A DNA stretch of 64,000 bases from Psychrobacter immobilis (GTDB lineage Bacteria > Pseudomonadota > Gammaproteobacteria > Pseudomonadales > Moraxellaceae): assembly GCF_904846185.1 (NCBI RefSeq), contig NZ_CAJGZQ010000005.1, positions 62,001-126,000 on the forward strand, in the 5' to 3' direction. The translations under genes were made by a program, and so were the position numbers. The notes beneath the pieces were generated by a model that had not been told where the DNA came from, did not search any database, and saw nothing but the letters and a program-made list of their open reading frames with translations. Shown here piece after piece: positions 9,356-17,731 of this stretch (its first letter is position 1; each line of letters opens with the position of its first letter).

Positions 9356-10156
9356 ATGGCAACTGACGTAACCAATACCTCATCGACAGACCACACGCAC
9401 GCACGCAGCAGCACTGCTGAGCAGCGTTATGTTATCTGTATGAAATGGGGTGACAAATACGGCGCTGAGTACGTCAACCGTCTTTATAATATGGTCAGTC
9501 GCCATTTGACCTTAGACTTTCAAATGATCTGCCTCACTGATGATAGTAGCGGTATCGACCCTGCTGTGACTTGCCATCCTATTCCAGAGATGGATTTGCC
9601 TGCTGGGCCTGAGCGTGGTTGGAAAAAACTCACGACTTTCAAACCTGAACTATATGACCTTAAAGGTGTGGCTTTATTTTTAGATATCGATATTGTTATT
9701 GTTGACAACATAGATGCCTTTTTTACCTATCAAGCTCAGCATAAAGACAGCGTGGTGATTATCCGTGATTGGAAAAAACCGTGGCGAATGATTGGTAATA
9801 GCTCTGTTTATCGTTTCAATATTGGCATGAACACCTATCCTGATTTGCTCGCAAACTTTGAGCGTAACTTTGCCACCATTCGTACCCAAGTGCGCCATGA
9901 GCAGGCTTATCTGTCTAACTATTTACGTGAGCATCATCATTTAGAGTATTGGGATAAAACGTGGTGTGTCAGCTTCAAGTACCAATGCATCGCCCCTATT
10001 CCCTTTAACTTTGTGCGTGCACCTACTCTGCCAGATGGCGCAAAGATTGTCATCTTTCATGGTGAGATTAATCCGCCAGATGCCATCAATGGTAGCGGCG
10101 GCAAGTGGTATCGTCATGTTAAGCCAAGCCCTTGGCTAAAAGATTATTGGCGATAA
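9356..10156 (+). CDS. Glycosyltransferase, GT-A fold, family uncertain
   Basis: This is a 266-residue cytoplasmic sugar transferase that opens the glycan locus. LFLDIDIVIVDNID, near residue 105, is a DxD-type strand for binding the metal and nucleotide sugar, and WKKLTTFKPELYDL before it resembles GT8-like enzymes. The C-terminal VIFHGEINPPDAI is a common ending in such proteins. About 25 Thr/Ser/His-rich residues precede the fold. The Stealth gene begins 16 bases after its stop, so the two are probably co-transcribed. Donor and acceptor sugars cannot be read. Confidence 0.78.
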   Translation: MATDVTNTSSTDHTHARSSTAEQRYVICMKWGDKYGAEYVNRLYNMVSRHLTLDFQMICLTDDSSGIDPAVTCHPIPEMDLPAGPERGWKKLTTFKPELYDLKGVALFLDIDIVIVDNIDAFFTYQAQHKDSVVIIRDWKKPWRMIGNSSVYRFNIGMNTYPDLLANFERNFATIRTQVRHEQAYLSNYLREHHHLEYWDKTWCVSFKYQCIAPIPFNFVRAPTLPDGAKIVIFHGEINPPDAINGSGGKWYRHVKPSPWLKDYWR

Positions 10157-10172
10157 ACCCATAGGAAATACC

Positions 10173-11174
10173 ATGAAAGCAGATGATGAAAAGCAAATAG
10201 ATATTGTGATTGCTTGGGTAGATGGTGATGAGCCACTGCTCAAACAAAAAAGAGCGCGTTATCAGAAAACAACCAGCGCGGCATCTGATGCTATCAGCTC
10301 AACACGTTTCGCCAGTAACGATGAAATATATTACAATATTGCCTCCATCATAAAATACGTACCTTTCTGTCGACATATCTATATCGTCACCGACCAACAG
10401 CAACCGGCACTGATTGAAGCATTTACTGAACAAGATATTTGTGCAAAAGACAAGATACGTATCATCGATCATAAAGACCTCTTTGCGGGCTATGAGCAGT
10501 TTTTGCCTACTTTTAACACGCGGTCTATTGAGAGCATGCTATGGAATATCCCAGGTCTGTCTGATTATTTCATATACATGAATGATGATTTTTTCTTCAA
10601 CCAACCTGCTGTTATCACAGATTTTTTAGATGACGACACTATTATCATTCATGGTCATTGGCGAAAAAACACCCTTCTACAAGCCAAACTTCAATATCGA
10701 AAATCTCTACAAAAATTATCAGGCAAAAAAGTTCAACCCAAACATACAATTGCCCAAATGCTCAGCGCTAAAATCTTGGGGATGAATCAGTTTTTTGAAG
10801 TGCATCACTACCCCCATATTGTCGATAAGAATATTTTAAAAAACTATCTTTTGCATAACCCTCAGCTATTGATTGAGCAAATTCAATATAAGTTTAGAGA
10901 TGTGGCTCAGGTAAATCCCATTACCTTAATGAATCACCTAAAGATTCAACAAGGAAAAGCTTGTCTCAAGCCGCCCGTAGCAATCAACTATCTAAAAAAT
11001 GAAAATGGTGTTGAGGATTTTTTAGCAGGTTTGCAAAAAAAATCTGTCAAATATGGCTGTATACAAAGCTTAGACTTGCTGGACTCTAACTCCCGTAGCA
11101 ATATTACCGAGGCGATGATTCAGAAGTTTTCCCAGCATCTGCCATCATCGTTATTGCTAAATCTCACTAAATAA
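10173..11174 (+). CDS. Stealth-family sugar-phosphate transferase
   Basis: This is a 333-residue protein with the Stealth conserved regions. CR1 is IDIVIAWVDGDEP at residues 9-21. CR2 covers RFASNDEIYYNIASI and the HIYIVTD and YFIYMNDDFFFNQP motifs, at about residues 45-145. Known Stealth enzymes transfer a sugar-1-phosphate from a nucleotide sugar to a glycan, giving phosphodiester links in capsules or surface glycans. Its presence suggests that the product of this locus contains a phosphodiester-linked sugar. CR3 and CR4 are weaker here. It is closely spaced with its neighbours in one transcription unit. Confidence 0.88.
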   Translation: MKADDEKQIDIVIAWVDGDEPLLKQKRARYQKTTSAASDAISSTRFASNDEIYYNIASIIKYVPFCRHIYIVTDQQQPALIEAFTEQDICAKDKIRIIDHKDLFAGYEQFLPTFNTRSIESMLWNIPGLSDYFIYMNDDFFFNQPAVITDFLDDDTIIIHGHWRKNTLLQAKLQYRKSLQKLSGKKVQPKHTIAQMLSAKILGMNQFFEVHHYPHIVDKNILKNYLLHNPQLLIEQIQYKFRDVAQVNPITLMNHLKIQQGKACLKPPVAINYLKNENGVEDFLAGLQKKSVKYGCIQSLDLLDSNSRSNITEAMIQKFSQHLPSSLLLNLTK

Positions 11175-11215
11175 CACTAATCTTATAATAATAAAAATAT
11201 AACCTTGGAATTTTT

Positions 11216-12382
11216 ATGAAAATAACAGTAGTAGGTACAGGCTATGTCGGCTTATCCAATGCTATGTTACTTGCCCAGCACAATAAAGTAATCGCTGTCG
11301 ATGTCATAGCAGAAAGAGTCGAGATGTTGAATGCCAAGCAATCTCCTATTGAAGATCCAGATATTGAAGATTTTTTACTCAACAAACCCATCGATTTCAC
11401 AGCCACTTTAGATGCCAAAGCCGCTTACAAAGACGCAGATTTTATTATTGTTGCTACCCCTACGGATTACGACTCAAAGACCAACTATTTTAATACCAAA
11501 AGTGTTGAAAGCGTCGTTGAAGAGGTGCTGAGTGTTAATAAAAATGCGCTAATCGTTATAAAATCAACAGTGCCCGTCGGCTATACCAATGATATTAGAA
11601 AACGATTTTTGACAGATAACATCATTTTTTCGCCTGAATTTTTACGCGAAGGTAAAGCGCTATATGACAATCTTTACCCTTCGAGAATTATCGTCGGTGA
11701 GCAGTCGGAACGTGCGAGACAATTTGCAGATTTGCTCTTGGAAGGTGCGATAAAGAAAGACGTTCCTCAGCTATTTACTGAATCTACTGAAGCTGAGGCC
11801 ATTAAATTATTTTCCAATACTTATTTGGCGATGCGTGTTGCTTATTTTAATGAGCTAGATACGTATGCCCAGACTTTTGGGTTAGATACCAAACAAATTA
11901 TTGAAGGCGTAGGATTAGACCCGCGTATCGGCAATCATTACAACAATCCGTCGTTTGGCTATGGTGGCTATTGCTTGCCTAAAGACACCAAACAGCTATT
12001 GGCAAATTATGATGACGTCCCGAGCAACCTTATTAGAGCCATCGTTGATTCTAATAGCACTCGTAAAGATTTTATTGCTGATAAAATTATTGAAAAGCAA
12101 CCAAAAATTGTTGGTATCCATCGACTAGTGATGAAAAGTGGCTCGGACAATTTCAGAGCGTCTGCTATTCAAGGCATTATGAAGCGTATCAAAGCAAAAG
12201 GTATCGAAGTGGTTGTCTATGAACCCGTGTTAAAAGAAGAAGAGTTTTTTAACTCAAAAGTCATTAAGGATTTGGACGCATTCAAAGCCATGAGCGATAT
12301 TATCGTGGCGAACCGCTTATCTGCAGACATCCAAGATGTGTCGCATAAAGTGTTTACTAGAGATTTATTTGGGAGCGATTAA
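11216..12382 (+). CDS. ugd: Nucleotide-sugar dehydrogenase, probably UDP-glucose 6-dehydrogenase
   Basis: This 388-residue enzyme oxidises UDP-glucose to UDP-glucuronate with NAD. The N-terminal [12 protein letters not shown] binds NAD, and the catalytic Cys253 sits in [15 protein letters not shown]. The length matches the short Ugd group found in capsule and LPS loci. The stop codon overlaps the start of the epimerase gene by one base (TAATG), so translation is probably coupled and the two act in sequence. A UDP-ManNAc dehydrogenase is less likely, because the partner is a CapI-type UDP-glucuronate epimerase. Confidence 0.93.
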   Translation: MKITVVGTGYVGLSNAMLLAQHNKVIAVDVIAERVEMLNAKQSPIEDPDIEDFLLNKPIDFTATLDAKAAYKDADFIIVATPTDYDSKTNYFNTKSVESVVEEVLSVNKNALIVIKSTVPVGYTNDIRKRFLTDNIIFSPEFLREGKALYDNLYPSRIIVGEQSERARQFADLLLEGAIKKDVPQLFTESTEAEAIKLFSNTYLAMRVAYFNELDTYAQTFGLDTKQIIEGVGLDPRIGNHYNNPSFGYGGYCLPKDTKQLLANYDDVPSNLIRAIVDSNSTRKDFIADKIIEKQPKIVGIHRLVMKSGSDNFRASAIQGIMKRIKAKGIEVVVYEPVLKEEEFFNSKVIKDLDAFKAMSDIIVANRLSADIQDVSHKVFTRDLFGSD

Positions 12383-13404
12383 TGAAGATTTTAGTGACTG
12401 GTGCCGCAGGTTTTATTGGCTTTCATTTAATTAAAGCATTGCTGGGCAAAGATTGCTTTATTGTCGGTATTGACAACCTAAACTCGTATTATGAGGTTAC
12501 GTTAAAAAAAGACCGTCTCAAAATCCTAAACGAACAATCAAACGAAGATACTTTTAGTTTTATCACCTTAGATCTGGCTGACCGAGAAGCAATGGCCAGT
12601 TTATTCGCTGAACATGGCTTTGATATCGTGATTAATCTCGGCGCACAAGCGGGCGTGCGCTATTCTATCGAAAAGCCACATGAATACATTGATTCCAATG
12701 TAGTAGGATTTCTGAACGTGCTTGAAGGCTGTCGACAGACTCAGGTAAAACATTTGGTATACGCCAGCTCTAGCTCTGTATACGGTATGAATATCAAGCA
12801 GCCTTTTAGCACTGGAGATCGTGTAGATTATCCTATTAGCTTGTATGCTGCGACCAAAAAATCTAACGAATTAATGGCACATACTTATAGTCATTTATAC
12901 AATATCCCCACGACAGGGTTACGCTTTTTTACGGTCTATGGCCCTTATGGTCGCCCTGATATGGCCTACTTTTCATTCACCAAAAAAATATTAGCAGGCG
13001 AGCAGATAGATGTCTATAACAATGGTGAGATGCAACGTGATTTTACCTACATTGATGATATTGTCGAAGGCATCACTCGTATTATCGATAAAATCCCAGA
13101 ACCACAACAATCTTTTGCGACCACAGCAATCGCACCTTACCAAATCTACAATATCGGTAATAACCAACCCGTAACGCTGCGCCGCTTTATTACCGCGATT
13201 GAAAGTGCATGCGGTAAAAAAGCAAAAGAAAACTTGTTACCCATGCAGCCAGGTGACGTCCCAGCGACTTATGCCGACATAGACGAGCTAACAGCCGACA
13301 TTGGCTTTAGACCCGAAACCAGCATCGAAGATGGCATCTTAAAATTTGTCGATTGGTACAGAGCCTATTATCTAGAAGAAACAAGAGAATCACAGCAAGC
13401 ATAA
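12382..13404 (+). CDS. UDP-glucuronate 4-epimerase (CapI/Gae-like)
   Basis: This is an NAD-dependent epimerase of the extended SDR class, 340 residues. GAAGFIGFHL near residue 7 binds NAD, and YAATKKSNE carries the Tyr-xxx-Lys pair. GLRFFTVYGPYGRPDMAYF is the signature of CapI-type UDP-glucuronate 4-epimerases. It would turn UDP-GlcA from the preceding dehydrogenase into UDP-GalA. Together the pair predicts galacturonic acid in the glycan made here. Plain UDP-glucose 4-epimerase (GalE) fits less well, given the motif and the neighbour. Confidence 0.92.
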   Translation: MKILVTGAAGFIGFHLIKALLGKDCFIVGIDNLNSYYEVTLKKDRLKILNEQSNEDTFSFITLDLADREAMASLFAEHGFDIVINLGAQAGVRYSIEKPHEYIDSNVVGFLNVLEGCRQTQVKHLVYASSSSVYGMNIKQPFSTGDRVDYPISLYAATKKSNELMAHTYSHLYNIPTTGLRFFTVYGPYGRPDMAYFSFTKKILAGEQIDVYNNGEMQRDFTYIDDIVEGITRIIDKIPEPQQSFATTAIAPYQIYNIGNNQPVTLRRFITAIESACGKKAKENLLPMQPGDVPATYADIDELTADIGFRPETSIEDGILKFVDWYRAYYLEETRESQQA

Positions 13405-13449
13405 AACTCGATAAGTCATAGAATAGATATAGCAAGGAAGGGTCAACCT

Positions 13450-14214
13450 ATGAAAACATTGACATATTTGATCAATTTAGATGGAAGCGATACACGTCTA
13501 GAGAGCGCAACTCAGCAGTTAGAGCAGATAGACTGGCCGTTTGAGAGGATACCTGCCTTTGATGGTCGTGGTAAAAATTTATCTGATTTTGCAGATTATG
13601 ATGACTTTCAAGCCAGAAAAAATCTAGGACGTGGTTTATTAAGCTCCGAAATCGGCTGTTATCTAAGTCATTACAACTGCGCTGAACAATTTTTGCAGAC
13701 GGATGCTGATTTTTTGGTGGTACTAGAAGATGATATGACCTTGTCTACCAGCTTCAAGACAATCGTCAATGAAACCCTAGCGTTTTTATATGCTCATCCA
13801 ACGTTGGACTGGTACTTGATAAATCTTGCAGCAAAAAAGAAAAAGCTTGCTCGGGATATCGTGAGCTTTGATAAACATACATTATGGCACGCCTATTATT
13901 TCCCTATTCGTGGTCTTGGCCTCATTTGGTCACGTAAGGGTGCTGAAGCATTTATAGCAGCCGCCAAACCCATCTCTATGCCCGTTGATATATTTTTCCA
14001 ACAATGGCTGAGTGACAATGGGAAAGGCTTGGGGGTTTGGCCTGCATTGGTACAGCCCTTGGGACTTGACAGCGATATCTTAGGAACTGAGGCTTCGCAA
14101 AACATAAAACGCAAAGACAAAGAAAATAGAGACTTGTCCTATAATATAAAAAAACAGAAAAGAATGTGGCAAAATAAAACCACAGCTGTTGCCAACTTAT
14201 ACCTAAACAAGTAG
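13450..14214 (+). CDS. Glycosyltransferase family 25 (LPS-type)
   Basis: This is a 254-residue GT25 protein, the family of LgtB/Lex2B-like lipooligosaccharide galactosyltransferases. It opens with LTYLINLDGSDTRLES, has SSEIGCYLSHY near residue 77 and carries the acidic cluster VVLEDDMTL near residue 95. GLGLIWSRKGAEAFI is also typical of the family. GGGTCA-like sequence precedes the ATG. GT25 enzymes usually add galactose or glucose to LOS core sugars, which is one reason to read this locus as LOS-related. The donor cannot be fixed. A second GT25 follows eleven bases later. Confidence 0.88.
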   Translation: MKTLTYLINLDGSDTRLESATQQLEQIDWPFERIPAFDGRGKNLSDFADYDDFQARKNLGRGLLSSEIGCYLSHYNCAEQFLQTDADFLVVLEDDMTLSTSFKTIVNETLAFLYAHPTLDWYLINLAAKKKKLARDIVSFDKHTLWHAYYFPIRGLGLIWSRKGAEAFIAAAKPISMPVDIFFQQWLSDNGKGLGVWPALVQPLGLDSDILGTEASQNIKRKDKENRDLSYNIKKQKRMWQNKTTAVANLYLNK

Positions 14215-14224
14215 TTTATATTTT

Positions 14225-14992
14225 ATGAAAAATATCGTAATAAGTTTAGAATCTGCGGTAGAGCGCAGAAAGCATATAAACGAAGAGTTTGGCAAACATA
14301 AAGTAGATTTTGAGTTCTTTGATGCGTTAACTCCAGATTTGGCTCATACTTATGCTCAAAATTTGCCCATTAATTTAGAAAACATCGCTTTGACTGGTGG
14401 CGAATTGGCATGTTTTATGAGCCATGCTTCCGTTTGGCAACAAATGATTGATCAAAATATACCGTATTTAGCCATTTTTGAAGACGATATATATTTAGGT
14501 GAAGATGCAGAAGCGCTATTAACCACCACGAGTTGGATAAAACCTGACTGGCATATTATTAAAACAGAAGCCTTTTCTGAAAAAGTCTTCTTGTCCTCCA
14601 ACTCCTCTGAGATTGTCTCAAATAGGCGGCGCATTGCCCAATTAAAAGGGAAAAATTTAGGTACCGCCGGTTATATTTTGTCGTTGCGCGGTGCGCAAGT
14701 ATATTTGGACTATATCTCAAAAAACAAACTGCGACCGCTTGATGAGTTAATGTTTGACGATTTTATCAAACATGACGCTGAACCCGTCTATCAAATGACC
14801 CCTGCTCTATGCATTCAAGAAATGCTGTTAAATAAAGGCAATCCCTCGCTTCCAAGCGCCCTAATTACAGATCGTCAAGGTCGTATGAAGTCAGAGAAAA
14901 AACCTGCTATGTTTAAAGCGAAGCGCGAAATTAACAGGGTTGCGATGAAACTTAAGAAATCCATATTTGCGACAGAAGTAGTTTTTAAATAG
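14225..14992 (+). CDS. Glycosyltransferase family 25, second copy
   Basis: This is a 255-residue GT25 protein. It has IVISLESAVERRKHI at the N-terminus, GGELACFMSHASVW near residue 60 and the acidic motif LAIFEDDIYLG near residue 83. LGTAGYILSLRGAQ matches the family's C-terminal half. Its similarity to the preceding gene is at motif level only, so the two probably act on different acceptor sugars and are not a recent duplication. The C-terminal 35 residues are rich in Lys and Arg, as in peripheral membrane transferases. Confidence 0.88.
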   Translation: MKNIVISLESAVERRKHINEEFGKHKVDFEFFDALTPDLAHTYAQNLPINLENIALTGGELACFMSHASVWQQMIDQNIPYLAIFEDDIYLGEDAEALLTTTSWIKPDWHIIKTEAFSEKVFLSSNSSEIVSNRRRIAQLKGKNLGTAGYILSLRGAQVYLDYISKNKLRPLDELMFDDFIKHDAEPVYQMTPALCIQEMLLNKGNPSLPSALITDRQGRMKSEKKPAMFKAKREINRVAMKLKKSIFATEVVFK

Positions 14993-15046
14993 TATTTTTT
15001 ATCGTTAAATATTTTATTATGATAATAATTTTGGAATGGGAAAGTA

Positions 15047-15901
15047 ATGACGGAAGATAACAAACCATCTGTAGCCATATTATATATTGCCACTGGTCGA
15101 TATACCGTTTTTTGGGAGTACTTCTATTGCTCTGCTGAAAAACACTTACTTCCCAATAGTAACAAACACTATGTTTTATTTACTGATAACCCAGCATTAA
15201 TCAGCAAGCAGACTGACTATCCGAATGTCACAATGATAAAACAGGAGGCTTTAGGATGGCCTTATAGCACATTGATGCGCTTTAAATTCTTTTTAGGGGT
15301 AAAGTCTATTATTGAAAAATATGACTTCATATTCTACTTTAATGCCAATACAGAGTTTCTTTCTGACATCACTGAAGATGAGTTGTTACCTCTCGATCAG
15401 CATGAGGATCTGAGTCTCGGCGTCCAGCCTCATATGTTTCATCTCAATAAACGTGCCTACACTTATGATCGTAACCCTCAATCACAAGCATATATTCCCT
15501 ATCATAAAGGAAAATATTATTTCACAGGTGCGTTGAATGGTGGGAAATCTCATGCATATTTACAGATGTGCGAAAATCTCAACCAAAACACAGAATTAGA
15601 TTTAAAAAATAACGTTATTGCACTATGGCATGATGAAAGTCAATTGAACAAATTTGCATTAGACCGCACAGATATCAAGGTTCTACCACCCTATTTCACA
15701 CGTGGAGAACACGAATACTGGAAAAAAAGCTCAAAAATAATGTTTTCGGATAAAACACATTATCGATTTGGCGGACATGCTTATCTAAGAGCCGAAACAA
15801 ATGACAAAATCACAAAATCTGACTGGGAACAAAAGAATGGCAAACGTCGAAGAAAGCTCAACACTCGATTCAAGCAATATATCGCCTCACTTTTTTTCTG
15901 A
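15047..15901 (+). CDS. Glycosyltransferase family 6 with NXN motif
   Basis: This 284-residue protein is of the family that includes the human ABO transferases and alpha-1,3-galactosyltransferase. VAILYIATGRYTVFWEYF, HYVLFTDNP, GWPYSTLMRFKFF and the C-terminal ALWHDESQLNKF are recognisable GT6 blocks. In place of the metal-binding DXD of the animal enzymes it has Asn99-Ala100-Asn101, the NXN form known from bacterial GT6 enzymes. It probably transfers Gal or GalNAc in alpha-1,3 linkage. The 3' end overlaps the next gene by at least 65 bases. A strong AATGGGAAAG precedes the ATG. Confidence 0.9.
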   Translation: MTEDNKPSVAILYIATGRYTVFWEYFYCSAEKHLLPNSNKHYVLFTDNPALISKQTDYPNVTMIKQEALGWPYSTLMRFKFFLGVKSIIEKYDFIFYFNANTEFLSDITEDELLPLDQHEDLSLGVQPHMFHLNKRAYTYDRNPQSQAYIPYHKGKYYFTGALNGGKSHAYLQMCENLNQNTELDLKNNVIALWHDESQLNKFALDRTDIKVLPPYFTRGEHEYWKKSSKIMFSDKTHYRFGGHAYLRAETNDKITKSDWEQKNGKRRRKLNTRFKQYIASLFF

Positions 15902-16862
15902 TAGTGAGAGCCATAAACAGCTTAAAAAGAAAAAGAAAAAGCCTTATCGTTATCTATATAACTTAATCACCCCACACAGCAAACGCAAAGCGTTTGAAAA
16001 AGAGGCCAATCTTGAGCAACAAAACCAAGTAGCCACGTGTTGGGCATCTTTTATTGAGCTATATTACAGTGACAAGCTAGAATTTTTTTCATTACAGCCA
16101 AAAAGAGAATTTTATGATGAAAAAATAATTTGGCAGTATTGGGGTCAAGGTATTAATGAAAATCAGTTGCCTGAAGCAGTTAAATTATATTTCAAATCGA
16201 TAGACAAACACTGTCCAGACTATAAAATAATCCGGCTAGATGACAGTAATATTCATGAATATCTAGATCTACCTAAATTTGTTTGGGATAAAAAAACACT
16301 CTCAGGATTTAAACCGGCATTTTTTGCAGATTTATTACGCCTAGCATTACTTGATGTTTATGGCGGCGTTTGGTTAGATGCAACTATCTATCTCACCGAA
16401 CCTTTGCCTAATATGTTAAAGGATAATGGTTTTTTTATGTACCAGCGCGCCACAGACGCACATAATAAACAACAATGGTATAAATTTAATAGCTACTATT
16501 TTAACTGGGATAGTAAGCACAAGGTAAACTTGCTGAACAGCGTTATCTTTGCTCACAAAAAAAATCCGGTCATTCATACGTGTTTGGATTTAATGTTAAA
16601 CTTTTGGAAAACGCAAGAATATATTCCTCATTATTTTTTCTTCCAAATCTTATTTGACACGCTAATTAAGGGCAAACTTGCACAGTATCAATGCCCTATC
16701 ATCGATGATACTAAACCTCATTTACTAGTTGCTACTTTGCATAACCTTTATGCTGAAGCCGATTATCAAAACATAGTCTCACAAGCTGGCATCCATAAAA
16801 TGTCTTATGTTAAACAAGTCAGACCTGATTCGTACTATGAATACTTATTAAAAAACACTTAA
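15837..16862 (+). CDS. Capsular polysaccharide synthesis protein, GT32/Caps_synth-like
   Basis: This is a glycosyltransferase-like protein of about 341 residues. IIWQYWGQGINENQLP, near residue 97, opens the domain. FFADLLRLALLDVYGGVWLDAT, split at about residues 162-183, is the conserved core, with an acidic Asp where related GT32 enzymes have DxD. I prefer the ATG at 15837, since GGGAA lies upstream. An ATG at 15801 would add 12 residues. Either start lies inside the preceding GT6 gene in another frame, so translation is likely coupled. The N-terminal 50 residues are Lys-rich and probably disordered. Confidence 0.83.
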   Translation: MANVEESSTLDSSNISPHFFSDSESHKQLKKKKKKPYRYLYNLITPHSKRKAFEKEANLEQQNQVATCWASFIELYYSDKLEFFSLQPKREFYDEKIIWQYWGQGINENQLPEAVKLYFKSIDKHCPDYKIIRLDDSNIHEYLDLPKFVWDKKTLSGFKPAFFADLLRLALLDVYGGVWLDATIYLTEPLPNMLKDNGFFMYQRATDAHNKQQWYKFNSYYFNWDSKHKVNLLNSVIFAHKKNPVIHTCLDLMLNFWKTQEYIPHYFFFQILFDTLIKGKLAQYQCPIIDDTKPHLLVATLHNLYAEADYQNIVSQAGIHKMSYVKQVRPDSYYEYLLKNT

Positions 16863-16966
16863 ATACAGCTTTATTACTAATGCGGACTGTCCCTATAACA
16901 TAAATCACCTTTTTCTTTTGCTTAGACTATTCATTGAATTTTTTATATGACTAACTGAGATTTATT

Positions 16967-17601
16967 ATGATTTTAATTCAAAATCTAAAAAGAATAGATG
17001 CAGGCACTCAGAAGTATATATATATGAGCACCCATCTGATACTGATAAAATTATCAAAATAATGAAGCCTGAGCATGCGACATATAATGGTGGTAGAAAG
17101 GGGCAGCATTACTTGCGCGGTCATCATTCTCAGGGCATATACAAACAGTTTCGCAGAGAGATATTGCAATATCTACAGCTTTGTAAGAATAACTATGGTC
17201 AGCAACGATTTACGTTTCCAGTGGAAACCGTATATGGCTTTATCGCAACGGATAAAGGGTTGGGCCTAGTGACGGAAAAGGTCATAGACCCTAGCGGCTC
17301 AACCATGACACTTTATGAGCTTTCTAATACCAATATGTTTAATGACACACATGCAAAGGCGTTAGATAAGTTTTTTGATGAGTGTTGTGAATTGCATGTG
17401 GTATTGGGTGAAGTTAATATTGCTGGCATCATGTATACCGAGCACAGACAAGGTATTCCTGAGTTTGTATTGGTTGATGGCATTGGTGAAAAATTATTCA
17501 TTCCTTTTAGGGCAATGAGCAAAACGATTAATAGCCATAATGTTCGAAAGATTGAACAAAAAATAAAATCCAAAATTAGCTATTATTCTACTAAGCATTA
17601 G
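16967..17601 (+). pseudogene. YrbL-like kinase-fold protein, frameshifted at a TA repeat
   Basis: This resembles the PhoP-network YrbL family, a protein-kinase-like fold. From the ATG at 16967 one frame reads 16 residues ending IDAGTQK, then YIY, and stops soon after. The next frame reads YIYEHPSDTDKIIKIMKPEH and runs on to 17601. The switch falls exactly in TATATATATAT at 17015-17025. Removing one TA joins the halves into about 210 residues that match the start of the family. As it stands, only the part from the ATG at 17062 (179 residues) could be made, lacking the nucleotide-loop region. It may be a dead gene or a slip-switchable one. It ends the glycan operon. Confidence 0.7.
17015..17025. 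repeat. (TA)5T tract at the frameshift of the YrbL-like gene
   Basis: Five TA units plus a T sit at the point where the reading frame breaks. One unit fewer would restore a continuous frame. Dinucleotide tracts can change length by slipped-strand replication, although five units is short. Confidence 0.85.
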
Positions 17602-17668
17602 AATTATAACCATGATAGTTATCAATGTGACCTTTATTTATTCGCAACCAATTTATAAATACAGCAAA

Positions 17669-17699
17669 AGACCCAAGACAACTAAGTTGTCTTGGGTCT
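17669..17699. terminator. Bidirectional terminator between YrbL-like gene and ilvE
   Basis: AGACCCAAGACAAC and GTTGTCTTGGGTCT form a perfect 14-bp stem with a TAA loop. It lies between two convergent genes, so it can serve both, although the T-run is short on either side. Confidence 0.8.
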
Positions 17700-17731
17700 C
17701 TTATTAAATTCTACTACCTCATGAACTAGTC

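Noticed and set aside
9356..17601. Complete group 1 or group 2 capsule locus
   Set aside because: No flippase, polymerase, ABC exporter, outer-membrane exporter or priming transferase was found in or near the run.
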